Below, piece by piece: positions 22,591 through 38,812 of a stretch of 64,000 bases of DNA (position 1 is its first letter; every line of letters starts with the position of its first letter). This DNA comes from Latrodectus hesperus (lineage: Eukaryota; Arthropoda; Arachnida; Araneae; Theridiidae), in the NCBI GenBank assembly GCA_037975125.1, contig CM075854.1, forward strand, positions 64,473,071-64,537,070, read 5' to 3'. Below the pieces are notes generated by a model. It did not search any database and was not told where the DNA came from. It worked only from the letters and a program-made list of their open reading frames with translations. Made by a program: the position numbers and the translations under genes.

Positions 22591-25500
22591 ATCGATGCGA
22601 ATGTTAATCAGTGCGATGGAGTTGCGCTCGCTTTGCGATACAACAACTGAATTAAATGAAAGATTTATTGGAGAACTCCATTATTTGGCTGTATGATTGA
22701 AAGAAATAGTTTCGACAACTATATACTGTTATGAGATTGTAAACTTTTATTTTTGAGTATTTGCTATATGAAGATTATTTTCTTGTTTCACTCGATAAAT
22801 TAAGAGTGGATATCGTATATATTTATGGCAAAACATAAATTTATTCATTGCACCTTATTTTCAATTTCATGTTTTGAAAATAGATATTTTTGTTTATGGA
22901 AAGTAAAATATTTTCAATTTAGTGGGAGAAATTTCTCTGGCTAAAAATATATGATGCAAGAAGCAATGAAAATAATAATTTATTTTTCATCGCAAAATAT
23001 TTAATTTCGATATTTTACATGAATATGTTAAAATAACAGTGTTTCCTTAATGGTTAAAATAATTAAAGGTTTCATTTTAATAAACTGATTTATGAGTTTT
23101 TTGCACTGTTACAGGCAAAAGATATATAAATCATTAGAAACTCAATTTTAAAAAAGAGTCAAATTCAAGAGACTCAAATTAAAATATTTAAGTTTTAAGT
23201 AAAATAAAAATAATAATTACAGAGAAATAAATCATGAACCTCTTCTATGTATTTTTGGGTAGCAAATATTATATTATTTATTCTTCATTGTGGGATTATG
23301 CATTTTTCTAAGCGCTTCGATTTCTATAGTACTATTATAAATATTTCTACCTTATAAGAAAGTTAATTTCTTTATTTTGTGAAGAGTATAGAAAAAATTT
23401 AATATAATATTTATTATAAATGTGAGCGTAGGCAAAGAAAATAAACTGTTAATTAATTGGATTGCGTTATCTGCTTTGCAATACTTATTCATGGTATTAC
23501 AAGTCTATATTACAAATCCAGTGATAACGCACACACAGTTTTCTTGGAAATTAAACTCCCCAAATTTAGAAGGCACTGTATAGATCATAATGACTTGAAA
23601 CTGGAATAACAGACATTTCAGATACTGCGCTCATTACATAGGAAAAAATAGTACAACGGTACTACGTAGGTAATGGTGCTATTTAGATACTGGTGCAACA
23701 TAGATATTGGTGCAACATCGTCAAGACTTCTTGAAACGGCGCAACTAACACAACACATTGCAATGATAATAAATTGTTACATTTTGAAGTGGAAGATTAA
23801 GAATAATTATAACATAATTTTTTATCTCTGAGGGGAAATTAGTCATTTTTTAAACTTTCCTGCTCTTAATTATTTTATAATTTAATAACGATAAAAAAGA
23901 TAATTTTTATTGATGAAGAAACAGGAATTTTCTTCTAAGCAATATAAACTATTTATCCTGTTTTTAATTCATGATAAATAAGCAAAATTACTTTTATTAA
24001 GTTTATCGTCATATTTCATTTTAATTCATTTAACCTAAAATTTTTATCAGGTTTATTGCCACAGAGTTCTTTTGTTATTAAATAGACAAGAACGGATGTG
24101 TCTATGACATACTTGCCTTAAATTTTACTGTTCTATGGAAGATGTGCCAACATTATTATTTGAAAATTTCACTGCAGTTTCTTTTGTTTTTAGTGCAAAA
24201 ACCATGCTTTTGTTCTTTACAAGGAAGCATTTTGAATTATGATTAGGTTTTGCTGACAGATTTCTAAGTAAAATTTTTAATAAAATTGAATATGAGGATT
24301 TTATAAAATGACTTATTAAATATGAAGAATAGTGGGAAATATATGGATTACTATTTTTTTAAATTTTTTTATAAATATTTCTTTAAGTATTTATATATAG
24401 TATCTGTGAAATGAGTGATATTTATTATTATTAATTTAAGTACTAGTTTTAAGAGTTCTGTTTTGTAAAAAGTTTCATCGATATTGAATTCAGAAATAAA
24501 AAGAGTGGAAAATGTGTAAATATATCACAAAAAATAATACTAAAATTTGGATATTAAATGAACTGTGGCAGTAAAATTTGTTCACAAAGGAAAAAATATG
24601 AATCATATTAAAAAAATGTTTTTTACCGCTATATTGTTTTATGTAATATATGACTACAGCATAATATAGAACAAAATATTAAAAAGTAATTGTGAAAAAT
24701 ATATTAAAAAATAAAACTTCAAATTAAAAAATTTCTTCTCATAACAACTATTAAAAATCACCTTTTAATGGAAAAAAGATAATGTGCTTTTTCATTAATG
24801 AAATTCAAGTAAAGTTGTCATAAAATGTAAATTATTGAATTCAGATACATGTAAAAAGTGATAAAAGAAATATATTTCTTTGTATTTGTCTTGTGGCAAT
24901 TTTAAAATTCTATTTCTTCCCAAAAATGAACTTTACGCTTGATTTGATACAATAAATGTGGGATAAAATTATTTTTTTAAAACTAGTTCAAAACAATCAA
25001 TATTAAATTGAATTTAACTGAAGAAAAGAAAAAAAATTTTAAGTCAAAAACGTTTCTTCTTTCTTCGTTATCATCAAGACTACTATTGATATTTTGTCCT
25101 CTTTCCAGCATTTTATTTTCATTTAATCCAACACTTTTAGAAGTGAATGAGAGTCACTTACTTAAAAGAGAGAAAATTTTATTTTCAATTTCGTGTTGAA
25201 AATATTTTACATTTCTATGACCCCATTTTCTGCCATAATAATTGGTTTTAAAATATGACGCTAAATTTTCTGTTGCTATATCAAAAACGGGAAACTCTTA
25301 TGTTACTATAGTCTCTCTTACTTAGTAGATGTGGGTGTGGTTTCTTTTATCTTTTCCGCACAAAGTTTAATTGATGAAAAGTTACTTCAGAGCTATGTAG
25401 CGTTTTGACTTTCTACTTTTCTTAATATTTAATAATAATTTATTTAATCAACAAACACTCACTTTTGCCTGCACTGTTGCCACTGTTTCCCTCAAAATTT

Positions 25501-26339
25501 TGACCTTTAAACCAGAGTAACAAATTAGCCCATTTATGTTTTATAATTCTTTAAAAATCTGCTTCCTTATCTCTACATGACTCCTTGTTAAGCTTGAAAC
25601 AATAAAACAAGGAGATATATAAATGAATGAAGAATAAAAGTTAAATATAATTAAATGTACTAAATGTGAATGAGAACTCGTTAAATGATTTTACCATAAT
25701 AATAGTGTACTCAGTAAACTTGAGAATTTTTTTTTCTTTTTATCATGCCATCATTTTTTTTTCACAAAACACTGGCATTTTATTTAACAAATATATTTCT
25801 CGAAGCTTGGAATTATTTCATTTAATATACTGGTTATAATCACTTAAAATATAAAGCATAAAATTTTTCATATTAAAACTTATAAGTTAGAATAACTTAA
25901 ATAAAGTTAGCATTTATTTATATTACAACAGTGTAAGTAGGAATTAATTTGTAACATAATTATTAGTTATTGAAAAAATCATTAATATTTTATACTTGAG
26001 ATGAATACATTATTGTAAATGAAACTCTTATTACTTATTAAATATGAACATCTTAATATTATACACATACAATACTTATCTCTTATTGACTACTTAAATT
26101 ATTTTTAAGACATACATTAATGAAGAGAAACAGAAAGCTTAAGAGTTTCAAAACCTCAGCATTAATTTTAAAGTTGTCTTTCATATCAGTTTAATGATAT
26201 ATAAAAATCTTACAACAGCTTTTTTATTTCATTACTGAACACAAAAGGGTAAAGTGACAGAAATTTTAAGATATTATTTTATTTTTAAATTATTCAGTAT
26301 ATATACTTTTATATCAAATATTTACAGAGAAATAATGAT
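22591..26339. other. Gene-free AT-rich stretch
   Basis: Nothing recognisable except a 17-bp tandem duplication at 23684-23717. Open frames are short and lysine- or phenylalanine-rich, as expected by chance at this base composition. Confidence 0.5.
23684..23717. repeat. Two-copy 17-bp tandem duplication
   Basis: TAGATACTGGTGCAACA (23684-23700) is followed immediately by a copy with one change (23701-23717). A partly similar GGTGC also occurs just upstream. Confidence 0.75.
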
Positions 26340-26344
26340 CCTTT

Positions 26345-27048
26345 AATGAGCTCACCAAGGTCTATTAGTAGTACTTGTTGTACCAGCATGCTTCCCTGTA
26401 CCTAGTTCTGAGTTGAGATATACCAGTTAGACAGAAGCAACCGGGAGGAGTCTGTGATTTTAAAGCAATGACCAAGCAAAAGACACCAAATACTTGGTCT
26501 GCCACTCCCAGAGGTATCATTTCACTTGGAGGACATTGCGAACATGCCCAGTTTTAATGATTGAACAAGATGGATCTTCTGTTAAGCCGGAATTCGAACT
26601 CTCTATTTTCCGTTTGTCTGTCTATAAGTAGTATCAAACTCTTTCTGAATGGAAGTTTCCAAGTTCAAACTTAAAATTGAACGGTGGCAGTGGGATGTTT
26701 CGTTTGTGCTTTTTACATGCTAATAAGTTGGAGCTAGTTTTGAGAATTTTCCAAATTCGCCCCTCCTCGCGTCATATCCCAATGTCCAATTTACAACTTC
26801 TTCGAGTTGTTTCTCTACCCACGATGCAACTTCGAAGTACAAGGCTCAATAGAGATATTGTAATTTTTTTTTACCTCAATTTGTCACTTAAGCTGAACGA
26901 TTGGCTGCTTACAAGATTCTGTTGTAAGAGACCACTACGAAACAATATAAAACTTAGTCAGAAGAAATACAATGCCCTCAAAACATCCACACCTTACGTT
27001 TTTGAATTGAACCCAGAGATATTGGATAAGAAAACGAGGTACTAAGTT
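26345..27048. other. Higher-complexity segment, unidentified (old repeat or exon)
   Basis: Base composition is clearly more balanced here than in the flanks. On the minus strand near 26593-26610 the sequence GAGTTCGAATTCC resembles a Pol III B box, hinting at an old tRNA-derived repeat. On the plus strand a frame stays open from 26677 to 27045; its first ATG is at 26695. The peptide has no motif I recognise. Either an eroded transposable element or a pseudogene would fit. Confidence 0.3.
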
Positions 27049-27698
27049 TTATATTACATTGAATTTATTAATTTTAAAATTGGAATTTTTATTTTCCATT
27101 ACAGCGATAAAATTTCTAACACAAAAATTAATAAAATTAAAAAAATGTCAATAAACTTCTGTACTGTAATTGGGGTATGCTAAAATTAAAGCTAATTCTA
27201 TCCATATTTATGTGTCACGCATACTTTTGTGATTGTTTGAAATACTCTAATTATGAAATAAATGAAATATTAAATAATAAGTTTTAATAATCTGAAAAAA
27301 ATTATAATTTTATTAAAGAATAATTGAACAAATTTCTTAAGTTTATTAAAATTTTGTGGGAGCGAGTTTTAAAGAAAAAAAAGAGAGGAAAGAGGAATAA
27401 AAGAAAGTTATTGAAAAATGTTGCGAAATTAACGATTCAGAGTAAATTTCCTGTTAATATAAGGAATAACTAGACTTCACTAATTTTTCTTAATAAAACT
27501 TTAAAAAAAATGAATGGGGTTTTATTTTTTCTTAAATTTTTTCTCTTTGTAAAAATCTTTGATAAATATAGATAGAAGAAATTTTTTTATCTAAAATACA
27601 AATTCTTAAGTTTGACATAGGGCCTATTAGGCCTATTAAATATTCAGGTTAGTTAAAGAGGATCATAATGTTTAAGCACGAACATAGCTTCTGAAACT
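27049..27698. other. Gene-free AT-rich stretch
   Basis: No feature recognised. Confidence 0.5.
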
Positions 27699-27765
27699 TG
27701 AAAAATATTAATTTAATGTTAACGTTTATCACAGATAAACGTTAACATTAAATTAATATTTTTCA
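27699..27765. repeat. Perfect 32-bp inverted repeat with 3-nt loop
   Basis: Arms 27699-27730 and 27734-27765 are exactly complementary over 32 bp with only ACA between them. Such a perfect, nearly loopless palindrome would extrude as a cruciform in DNA or fold into a very stable RNA hairpin. The inner part GATAAACGTTAAC also occurs at the second hairpin 0.7 kb away. Perfect pairing suggests a recent origin, for example by template switching. Confidence 0.95.
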
Positions 27766-28396
27766 GAGCATTATTAATAATAATTTCTTGGACTATAAGT
27801 ACGTCGCAAGAAGACGTTAAAATATTATTCCTCCTATAATTGCGAATTATTTATTCTTTAGTAAAATTTAGGTGCAGTAAAATTTCTTCATAATTACATT
27901 CTCATTATTGTTTTATTTTAAAAATAGTTTTTCATATATTATTTTTAAATACGAATTATATTATAAAACTCAAAGGATTCATCTTCCATAGGTTCCTTAA
28001 AATCAAATCTATATTCTAATTTTTATCAAAACATTCGCATTTATTTGATTTTGTAGATAAAAAAAGAATTAGTTTTCATTAAAAAACTTGTTAAATACAA
28101 AAATTAAGGAAAAATATAAAAATATTTTTCTTACTTTTCTTTTTTATTAAATTAAATTAAAAGGGATTTAAACTGTAAAAACTACATGCACATTAAAATC
28201 AATCAAAATGAATAATTTTATGAAAAATGAAGAATTTCACTTCAAAGCTCACAAGACAACAAATTTGAAAATAATTAGTTGCAGAGAATTTTAGCAATTT
28301 ACAAACGAAACCACATGCCTAACATAAATTGAGTTTGTAATTGTTTTTCTACAAAATATAATGCGTAATAAAGTAACGATTAATAGATATCTGATG

Positions 28397-28457
28397 ACAT
28401 TTATCTTTATCTCTTGCACTATTAACAAATAATAGTGGAAAAGATAAAGATAAACGT
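28397..28457. repeat. 27-bp imperfect inverted repeat (hairpin)
   Basis: Arms 28397-28423 and 28431-28457 pair at 24 of 27 positions around a 7-nt loop. The dimensions resemble a microRNA precursor stem. The right arm runs into GATAAACGTTAAC (about 28449-28461), the same 13-mer found in the perfect palindrome at 27734-27746. Confidence 0.7.
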
Positions 28458-28461
28458 TAAC

Positions 28462-29655
28462 TATAAATAACAGCTAAAATTTATATGCAATAGCCTTCAA
28501 GTGAGGAGAAATATAAAACTTTTGAAATACAGGAATTAGTGCGAATATTTTTATTATTTTACCAAAATGTTTGTCATTTCATAATTTATGAGAGAAGTAT
28601 TGCTTCATATTATGTAAAGTATTTGAATATATTTTGAATTATTTGTGTTATTGAATATTTTCAGATTATTCTTGTATGATGAGAAAATAAAACCACACAC
28701 ACACACATACAATAAACTTAAATGTACATATTTATTATATAAAATAAGCATATGAAAGAAATTTTAAGTAGTTCAAAAAATTATGATTATGAATCTGTTC
28801 TTGTTTATTTCATAGAAGATTGAAATACGTATTTAAATATTTTATTTTTGTAAATAAAAAGTAAAATATTGACTTAGAATTTACTCCTCATTTGCGAAAT
28901 CATTTTAACATATAAATGAAGTATTTTTGCGAAAAAAGAATAATAAAGTAAAAAAAAGCAATTAATATTTTGATTAAAAATAGGTGAAAATATAAACTTT
29001 ACTGATAGACACATCAAACAAAATACATGAAAATTTTCTCATCTCTTATAATTTAATAATACAACATAATCTTTTTCGAAAACAAAATGAATATTAGCAC
29101 TTAATCTCATTAAAACAAACTAAAAATTTATTAATAACAAAACATTTTTCGTTTAAAAAATTTTGCATTTTTATAAAAATTAAATGAACTTCTTTTTATA
29201 AAATTTTCTCAAGTCAAACTTACTTATATTCCGGAAGTCAAAATTATTGGCTGCTCTTTATCACTGCTTCTGATCAAATGTGGAACTATGAGTTAACATG
29301 AGAGGTTTTTTAAGTGTTCGAAGCAGATAAAAATTATTTTCGAAAAAATCCTGAAGGCAAACTGATTAAATTTCGTGAAAATAGAGCAACGCATTGTTGC
29401 CAAATTCCGTACACATGGATACGAGGTTTCTATGTTTATCTTTTTCTTACAATTGAGCTTTAGCAAAACCGAATGAGTGGGGAATACAGAAAGAAAAACA
29501 AACATGGTTCGCTTTGTTTGCTGAGAAAACGATATTCTATGTATCTTGGTAAAACCCACAGTTCTGAGGTTATCATAATGTTTGACTTTCTTTTGTTTCA
29601 ACTGAGTGATTGTTTTCTCTTATCATTTAGATAATATCATAAATTTAAACAAAAG
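28462..29655. other. AT-rich stretch without recognised gene
   Basis: A 102-codon minus-strand open frame (29293-29601) has no recognisable motif and no splice or promoter context, so it is not called. A CACACA run lies near 28693-28706. Confidence 0.45.
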
Positions 29656-32209
<2,554 letters not shown>

Positions 32210-32650
32210 TAAAGTGAAGGATATTCATCATGACCTCAAGCACAAGATATTAAGCAAATGAGACTCGCAGTGTCTCAAATGAGTGTAGCATAACGGGATC
32301 GATATCCTTGAATTGATTCTTTCAGTTCCTCCAAAGTCGTTCGAGACTTATGCTATACACAAGGTTTCAGATACCTCCACAACCGTAAGTCTGCTGAAGT
32401 CAAGTTTGGCAATCATAAGGAGCACGAAAACTTACAATTTTGCTTATTGAACACTTTTCAAAAGCGCCCTTGTAGCAAAGGCTTGTATTTTACTGTAATT
32501 TTACAGTAACAACTGATCAGATGACTGTATCTTTAATAACTCAGATTCAAGGCTCCGTGTAGAATGCAGAATTTACATTTTTGGAATCACTTTACTCTCT
32601 GTTTCATGAACAACGTTATTCCCGATGATGTTTCACTTGACCAATCTTCC
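32210..32650 (-). pseudogene. Degenerate Tc1/mariner-superfamily transposase relic
   Basis: Read on the minus strand, about 32310-32410 gives LPNLTSADLRLWRYLK, then after a stop HKSRTTLEELKESIQ. This matches the C-terminal block of many arthropod mariner-type transposases, where S.DLTP.DFFLWGYLK is followed by a PRTLEELK segment. Several stops break the frame and no catalytic Asp is identifiable. The boundaries are estimates and no terminal repeats were found. A 20-bp palindrome lies inside it (32491-32510). Confidence 0.55.
32491..32510. repeat. 20-bp palindrome TTACTGTAAT/TTTACAGTAA
   Basis: Nine-base arms around a central TT. The same core, ACTGTAATTTTACAG, is the repeated unit of the minisatellite at 59.3 kb. 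Confidence 0.7.
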
Positions 32651-34235
32651 ATGACACTCAGTTGAACTGGGATGATATAAGTGCTGAATACACAGCACTT
32701 ATATATGCTGTTCACATCAGTTCATAGACGTTCCTCTAATTTTCTTTTCCTGAATACGAAGCAATAAATTCAATATTCCGATCAGTAAAATAAGGCTTTT
32801 ATTCGCTTTAATTCTTTTCTTCAGTCAGAGCTTTTCACAATGCTATAGTCATGGATCTACCATTCCATTATAAAGATTTTACCACTATCTCTCGATCGGA
32901 TAATATTGGCATGCTGCTGCTTCGAAGGATGGGTTCATTTACAGCATTGTGTTTTATTGTTAGCCTGCGCCATCTATCGGGAGTTTTTAAATCATTTTGT
33001 GTTTTAATAGAAAAAATCCAAAGATATTCTGATCATATTGCAGCTAACAGCTTTTTTTAGCATTTCGATTTCTTGAAGTTTACACAAATTTGTAGCTATC
33101 TCTCTCTGTTAGTTGAAACCAGCAATTAACCACACAATCTCTCATACCCACAACAGTACTTTCTTTTTAATATGTTTTCGTTGTACAAATTTTGTTATTA
33201 TTCATAATTTATGAGATTGAATTTTGTTTTAATATCGAAAGTTTACTCAGTATTTTAAGATGTTCGCACATTTTCTGTATTTTTAAGAATAAAATTTAAT
33301 AATTTAATATAGATAGGTTTGTAAGTACAGAACTACGATTAATTTCTTCATAGTTTCTGTACTAAAAATAAGATAAAACTACAAAAATCATTCAATATTT
33401 ATCTTGTTTATGCATCTTATAATTTCTTAAAATTGAGATCATTAATCTAATTATTTTTAGGCTTTTGTGAATCCTGCATGCTTTTACAACATTTGTTTCA
33501 AACATTAGTTAATTTAAAGGGAGACCAATTGATACTTTAAAACACATTGAAATATTGTTTATGTTATAATTTTCATTATATAACAACAAATTTTATTAAA
33601 TCATATTCAGCATTTAATGTAAAACTAACACTGCTATCAAAAAAGATGTTAAGAATTATAAGAATCACAAGTGTTTAGATACGTGTTTTAGAAATTTTTC
33701 TTCTCGTTTTCATTAATGTTGAAAAATATTATTAAAAATGTTATGCAAATTATTGAAAAAAATTGAAAATTAGGGTATATTTATATTTCTACTTATATTT
33801 ATGCCCATCTTTTAAAAATGTAAATATGATTAATTTGTAAGACAAGTTTAAAATTTTAATTTAATTACGTTTTTATAGATTTCTTCTTGTCAATGACTGA
33901 TGGAATCACGATGATCACAAAGAGCAAATAATAAAAATTGGAAAATCCTAATATTTTGAAAACTTGCTTGAATTTTGTTGAAGTATGCCTTGTTTATTTA
34001 CTAATCACAGTTACAAATTTAAATTTTAAAAATCGTACTTGTGGGTGCTGAATCAAATTATATTTAATTTGTTACAGTTTCACTTTACTTTCTCAATTTT
34101 AATTCATAATGTAAGACACTATTTTCCAAGGTTTTATTAATCTTTGAATTACTGTTTACTATTGCTTGATAATGTTATTAAGTGTGATGACGATTTACAG
34201 TTCCTAGTTTGTGTCAATACTCGCTTAAAACAATT
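32651..34235. other. Mostly gene-free
   Basis: A plus-strand frame of 69 codons at 32851-33060 overlaps GCGCCATCTATCGGG (about 32967-32981), wording often seen in or beside mariner-type elements, so it is probably transposon debris. The remainder is AT-rich and featureless. Confidence 0.35.
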
Positions 34236-34237
34236 TA

Positions 34238-35613
34238 CACTACTGGCAACCCAAATTGCAATACCAAGAAAGACTAGAGGTATCACAACAAAATTTATTT
34301 TGTAGCTAACATGTTGACCAAGTATCAAAAGATTATATTTATAGATTTCTGTGAAGTGTGGTTCTTGCCAAAATCAGTAGCCAGAGATGCCACCATTGTT
34401 GGGGATCACCGCTGCCACACGCTTCGGCATTGATTCAAAGAGACTTTGGATGTGTTCTTGGGGCACAGCAGACCAAGCAACTTCGAAAAATTGCTAAAGT
34501 TGCTCTGGTGTGGCAGCTGAGGATGTAATCTGGGTCAATCATTGGTCAACCATGGACCACATGTTTTCTATCGGCGAAATATCTGGAGAGCGAGCCAGCC
34601 AGGGAAGCAATTAAATCTGGCGATTGACGAAGAACCCTTGGACAATGCGTGTCACGTGTGGTCGCGCATTATCTTGTTGAAATACGGTTGTGGACAAGCC
34701 CTGAAGGTAAGGCAACTGGCTCCAACACCTCGAAGATGTAGCGCGCGATGGCTGTTTAAAGTACCTGCAGTACGTACTAGAGGAGTGCGAGAGTGATATC
34801 CATTACCACCCTATACCATAATACCCGGCATGGACCAGTGTGGTGGTGCATAACGCCGCTGTTCAGCATCCTCTCACCACAGTGTCTTCGGACACAAATG
34901 CAACCATCGTGGTGTGGCAGACAGAAGCATGACTTGTCAGTAAAGACAATTTCATTTCATTCTGCCGTCCACATTTTTCTTTCATCGCACCATTGGCGGT
35001 GGAGATGTCTTTGGTTCTGCATCAATGATAGACACGATGCAATGGACGTCTTGCGGGCAAGCCATTCTACTGTAAATGGCGTCGAATGATACGCGCAGAC
35101 ACTGGATGAAGCGTTACAAATTGAATGTGCTTTGCTATGGTTCGTGATGTGGCTGAGTGATCCGTCACTACCATGCGCACAGTTTGCTTGTCATCATGTG
35201 AAGTGGTTCACTGAGGTGGATGCAAACGAACATGTCGGCCCGTCGTTTTCCTCTGCATCCAACGATCTTTTATCAGCAATGCAGTTGTTTGGTTTCGTCC
35301 GACACGACTAATCCACAATCTCGGTAGACCACTATCCATCCTTTGTCGATACTTGATCAAATGATGATCGCTGCTTTCTACGAAGCATAATTAACCGTTT
35401 TTTGAAGAAAAAAAAACACAATTGCCGAATTTGTAATCATTGAAATCTCTAAGCCTTAAAAGCGCTTTGAAGTGGCTTGCCTCAGATGCGCGTGATGTGC
35501 ATCTGCGCTGTAATTCTAATCATTTGCATGTCTCACTTCGCTAATGTATGTTGTAAATTTCATTTTATTTGCATGCTTCCTTCAAGTTATTTCATTTATG
35601 GTGGCCAGCAGTG
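34238..35613 (-). mobile_element. Tc1-like transposon, decayed, 1376 bp
   Basis: Terminal inverted repeats begin CACTACTGGC on the left and read CACTGCTGGC on the right strand, flanked by TA at 34236-34237 and 35614-35615. The length is normal for Tc1. The transposase is on the minus strand and broken. Its ends and protein resemble the 41-kb element, so both belong to one broad family, but this copy is older. Confidence 0.88.
34374..35388 (-). pseudogene. Tc1 transposase pseudogene
   Basis: The frame can be followed in pieces from an ATG at 35388 to a TGA at 34374-34376. FTDKS, QQDNARPHV and SPIENMWSMV retain the three catalytic acidic residues of a DDE transposase, although the usual FTDES is now FTDKS. 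The C-terminus still reads SLFESMPKRV and GGISGY. Numerous stops and at least one net frameshift show it is dead. Confidence 0.85.
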
Positions 35614-35615
35614 TA

Positions 35616-37050
35616 TTTATTAGTCCAATTGAATTCAAATACATATTCGCAAATTGTTTGAAAGTTGATCAATCGAGTGAAGAAAATCAAAGAAAAGTTG
35701 ATGTAACTAATTGTTAAACGAAGGAAGAAACACTGTACAATTTAATTTAATGAAGTATCATTTCTAACTTCTAATAATTTATCAATAAACAAAGAAATCG
35801 AAGGTGCTTTAAGTAACTGAATGCTCAAAAAGTTGAACTATGATGAATATTCTAATATTAAAGAAGACTTACTAAAAATAATAACAAGAAATTTGTTGGT
35901 AATCCATGTTATGATTCTAAATAACACATGAAAAACATGTTTCATGCTATCATTTATAAGTTATTTTTTCTCATTAAAGTTTTGAGGGTAAATTTTTGTT
36001 TTCACAATTTTTTGAAATTTCCTATAGTATTTCTATGTAACAAAAGCTTTTATTGAAAATTCCTTAGTATTTTCCGATTTTTTACATTCATACATAACAA
36101 AAATATAGTGAAATAACAACATAACGAAATAATCATGTAAATGAAATAATAATGACACCAAGAAAGAATTAATGTATTAAAATTGTTTTTATTTGATTTT
36201 ACCAAAGTTATTCCTTTACATGTAATTAGAAGAACCCAATTATAATTATAAACAGCTTTGTAATATACTCTCTTTATTATTATATTGCATATTATATTTT
36301 CACCATATTTAATTGAAACTTATTTTTATAAAAATGCAATCCTCTTTGAATGACATAAATTATAAACGGTTTATTTTTCCTTCTTAAAATATTCCATTCA
36401 AATTATTCTGAAATAAAAATAAATAATAAAGAAAATTTGAAAATAGAGAGAGTGTGACATTTTATACCTAATGAAAAATGGAAATAGGATACACACATGA
36501 ATTTTTTCTTCTGTGTAATTTAATAATGAATTTTTTGTGCTAGAGATCACATTTTAATTTATTAATATACTTTCTGAACATGATTAATGACTTAATTAGC
36601 GGATAAAATATGAGAATTAATTTTCTAAGCGGCTTGCAGGAATAAAGAGAAGTCTGAATCTACAAAGATTCAATAATGCACACACACACATACACACACA
36701 CGATATATTATATTTGTATTCGTAATTTTAACTTGAATGTCACACAATTAAAAAAATGCAGAAATTTAGGAATTTCCACATTTTTTCATAAGACGTTTTC
36801 TAGAATGATTAGTACTATTTATTCATTTTATGATAATGCAGTGCAATCTTATTCCAAATTACATTCTACATTTATCAGACAGTTTAATATTTACATGTTA
36901 TAAATAAGAAAACAAATGAAACTATCAATCATTTACTCCTTGTTATTAATTTGATCTAGTTTTGATTTTGAATTTTAAATTGATATATTTCGCTTTTCAG
37001 TTTATCTAAGGTCAAAAATTTGCACTAAGCATATTTTCTGTTCAAGGAGA

Positions 37051-37053
<3 letters not shown>
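35616..37053. other. AT-rich stretch without recognised gene
   Basis: Contains a short CACACA run at about 36677-36700. No coding sequence is recognised. Confidence 0.5.

Positions 37054-37125
<72 letters not shown>
37054..37125. repeat. (TA)n microsatellite, about 72 bp
   Basis: Alternating TA with one ACAT interruption near 37097. Confidence 0.97.
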
Positions 37126-37127
<2 letters not shown>

Positions 37128-38594
37128 GCAAACGAAAGTAGCCATGATTTTAATATTTGACAATTTCATAAATAACGGGAATTTTCAAGCTGAGAATACC
37201 CCATTCGATTTGTTTTTAATTGATGTATATGTGAAATTCCCTTTCATGGTGTAAAAGGGTGATTTTACTCAAACTAAACAAACAATGAATATCGCTAAGA
37301 AACAGTATGTATCAATAAAATTATTTTTTCCCTCATAGCTCGTTTTTCTTTGGAAACTATGACGTGTAAAAATGGTAGGAATTAAAATAGAATAGATTAA
37401 AACTGGTAATCTTTCAAAGTAAAGACTTAGAAAATTCACTATTGACCCTAATAAACTAAGAGTAATTAAGCCTTGAACATATCAAACTATAAATAACTTT
37501 AATTATAGTATTTCATTGAATTTTACTCCCGTAAAAAAGATACTCAAGAATCTAAGCGAAACTGTATCAGAGAGATCTTTAAAAATTACATTTAAAATTG
37601 TTCAGCATTGCAGAGGAAATGGAAATATTTATTCCTATAATTTTCTTTTTTTGAGGTTGGAAAAATTAATTCCTTTATTCACTGTAAATCTTTAAATAGG
37701 ACTTTTTATTAATTTTATAACAAAAAAAATTTGCAATTTTATATAGCTCCACATTTTATACCTCAGATTAATTACAAAAAGTTACAATCAAGTTGATCAA
37801 CTTATCCTCATATTTAGTATTTAACTTAAGTAAGGATCAATGATTAATAGATTATATATTTATGGAATATTATATTTTTTAATTATTATTTTATTTTAAT
37901 ACATGTTTTCAATAATAAATAATAAATATTCAATATTATTTTGTATTAAATTAATATAATTAATTAATTCGTACAACAATTATATAATAATGATAAAATT
38001 ACAATTTAATATACATATTTTAATTACTATGCTGATATTTTAAATAATAAGAAGGCTGATTTCTCAAGATGAAATAACTATTATGTTTGAAATAATACTT
38101 ATTTTTTCCTTATAAATTTTATTTAGTAAAATTTTGTGAGCGAAATGAAAACATTATCACTTTTTATAGTGAAAGTCTAAAATTTATAGTTGAAATAAAT
38201 ATAGATTTTTTGAGATTTACTTCTAGAATATTATCAGTGAAAATATGTTTTGAGATTTTTATTAAACACAATTTACTGAAAATCATGGCTTCTGCTACAT
38301 AATATGTAACTTAATTGGGAGAAAGAGAAAGGAGTTCGAATCACTTTCTCCTATGAAATTGAAGTAAAAATATACGAGGGTTGGTTTTATTGATGGAGGG
38401 CTTGTTAGTTGGGAAAAAATCTGCCTAATTATTTAGGAAATTTAAGAATGTTTCATCGTAAAAACTGCCAGAAATTGGAGTTGCAAGATATTTATGCTTT
38501 CACTGAATACGTTTCTATGAAGAAAATGTCTATAAAAATTACAATGTAGAAAATTTAAAATTTTGTATTTATTTATAAAAATGGTCTACAGTTT

Positions 38595-38598
<4 letters not shown>
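37126..38598. other. AT-rich stretch without recognised gene
   Basis: No feature can be supported. Confidence 0.5.

Positions 38599-38684
<86 letters not shown>
38599..38684. repeat. (TA)n microsatellite, about 86 bp
   Basis: Uninterrupted alternating AT. Confidence 0.97.
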
Positions 38685-38687
<3 letters not shown>

Positions 38688-38812
38688 AATGAATTATCAT
38701 ATAAATTTCTTTTAATATTCTTCTGATTTAAATAAACTTATATAAGATATATTGATTCAAAAAATTATAAAGTCTATACTTATCAAAGTGAGGAACTGAA
38801 ACTTTTTCTTAA

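Noticed and set aside
26677..27045. Plus-strand frame as a complete gene
   Set aside because: The frame begins at TTG and the first ATG is at 26695. No family is recognised, so it is only mentioned as part of an unidentified segment.
29293..29601. 102-codon minus-strand open frame
   Set aside because: No recognisable motif, splice signals, promoter or poly(A) context, and chance frames of this size are expected in 64 kb.
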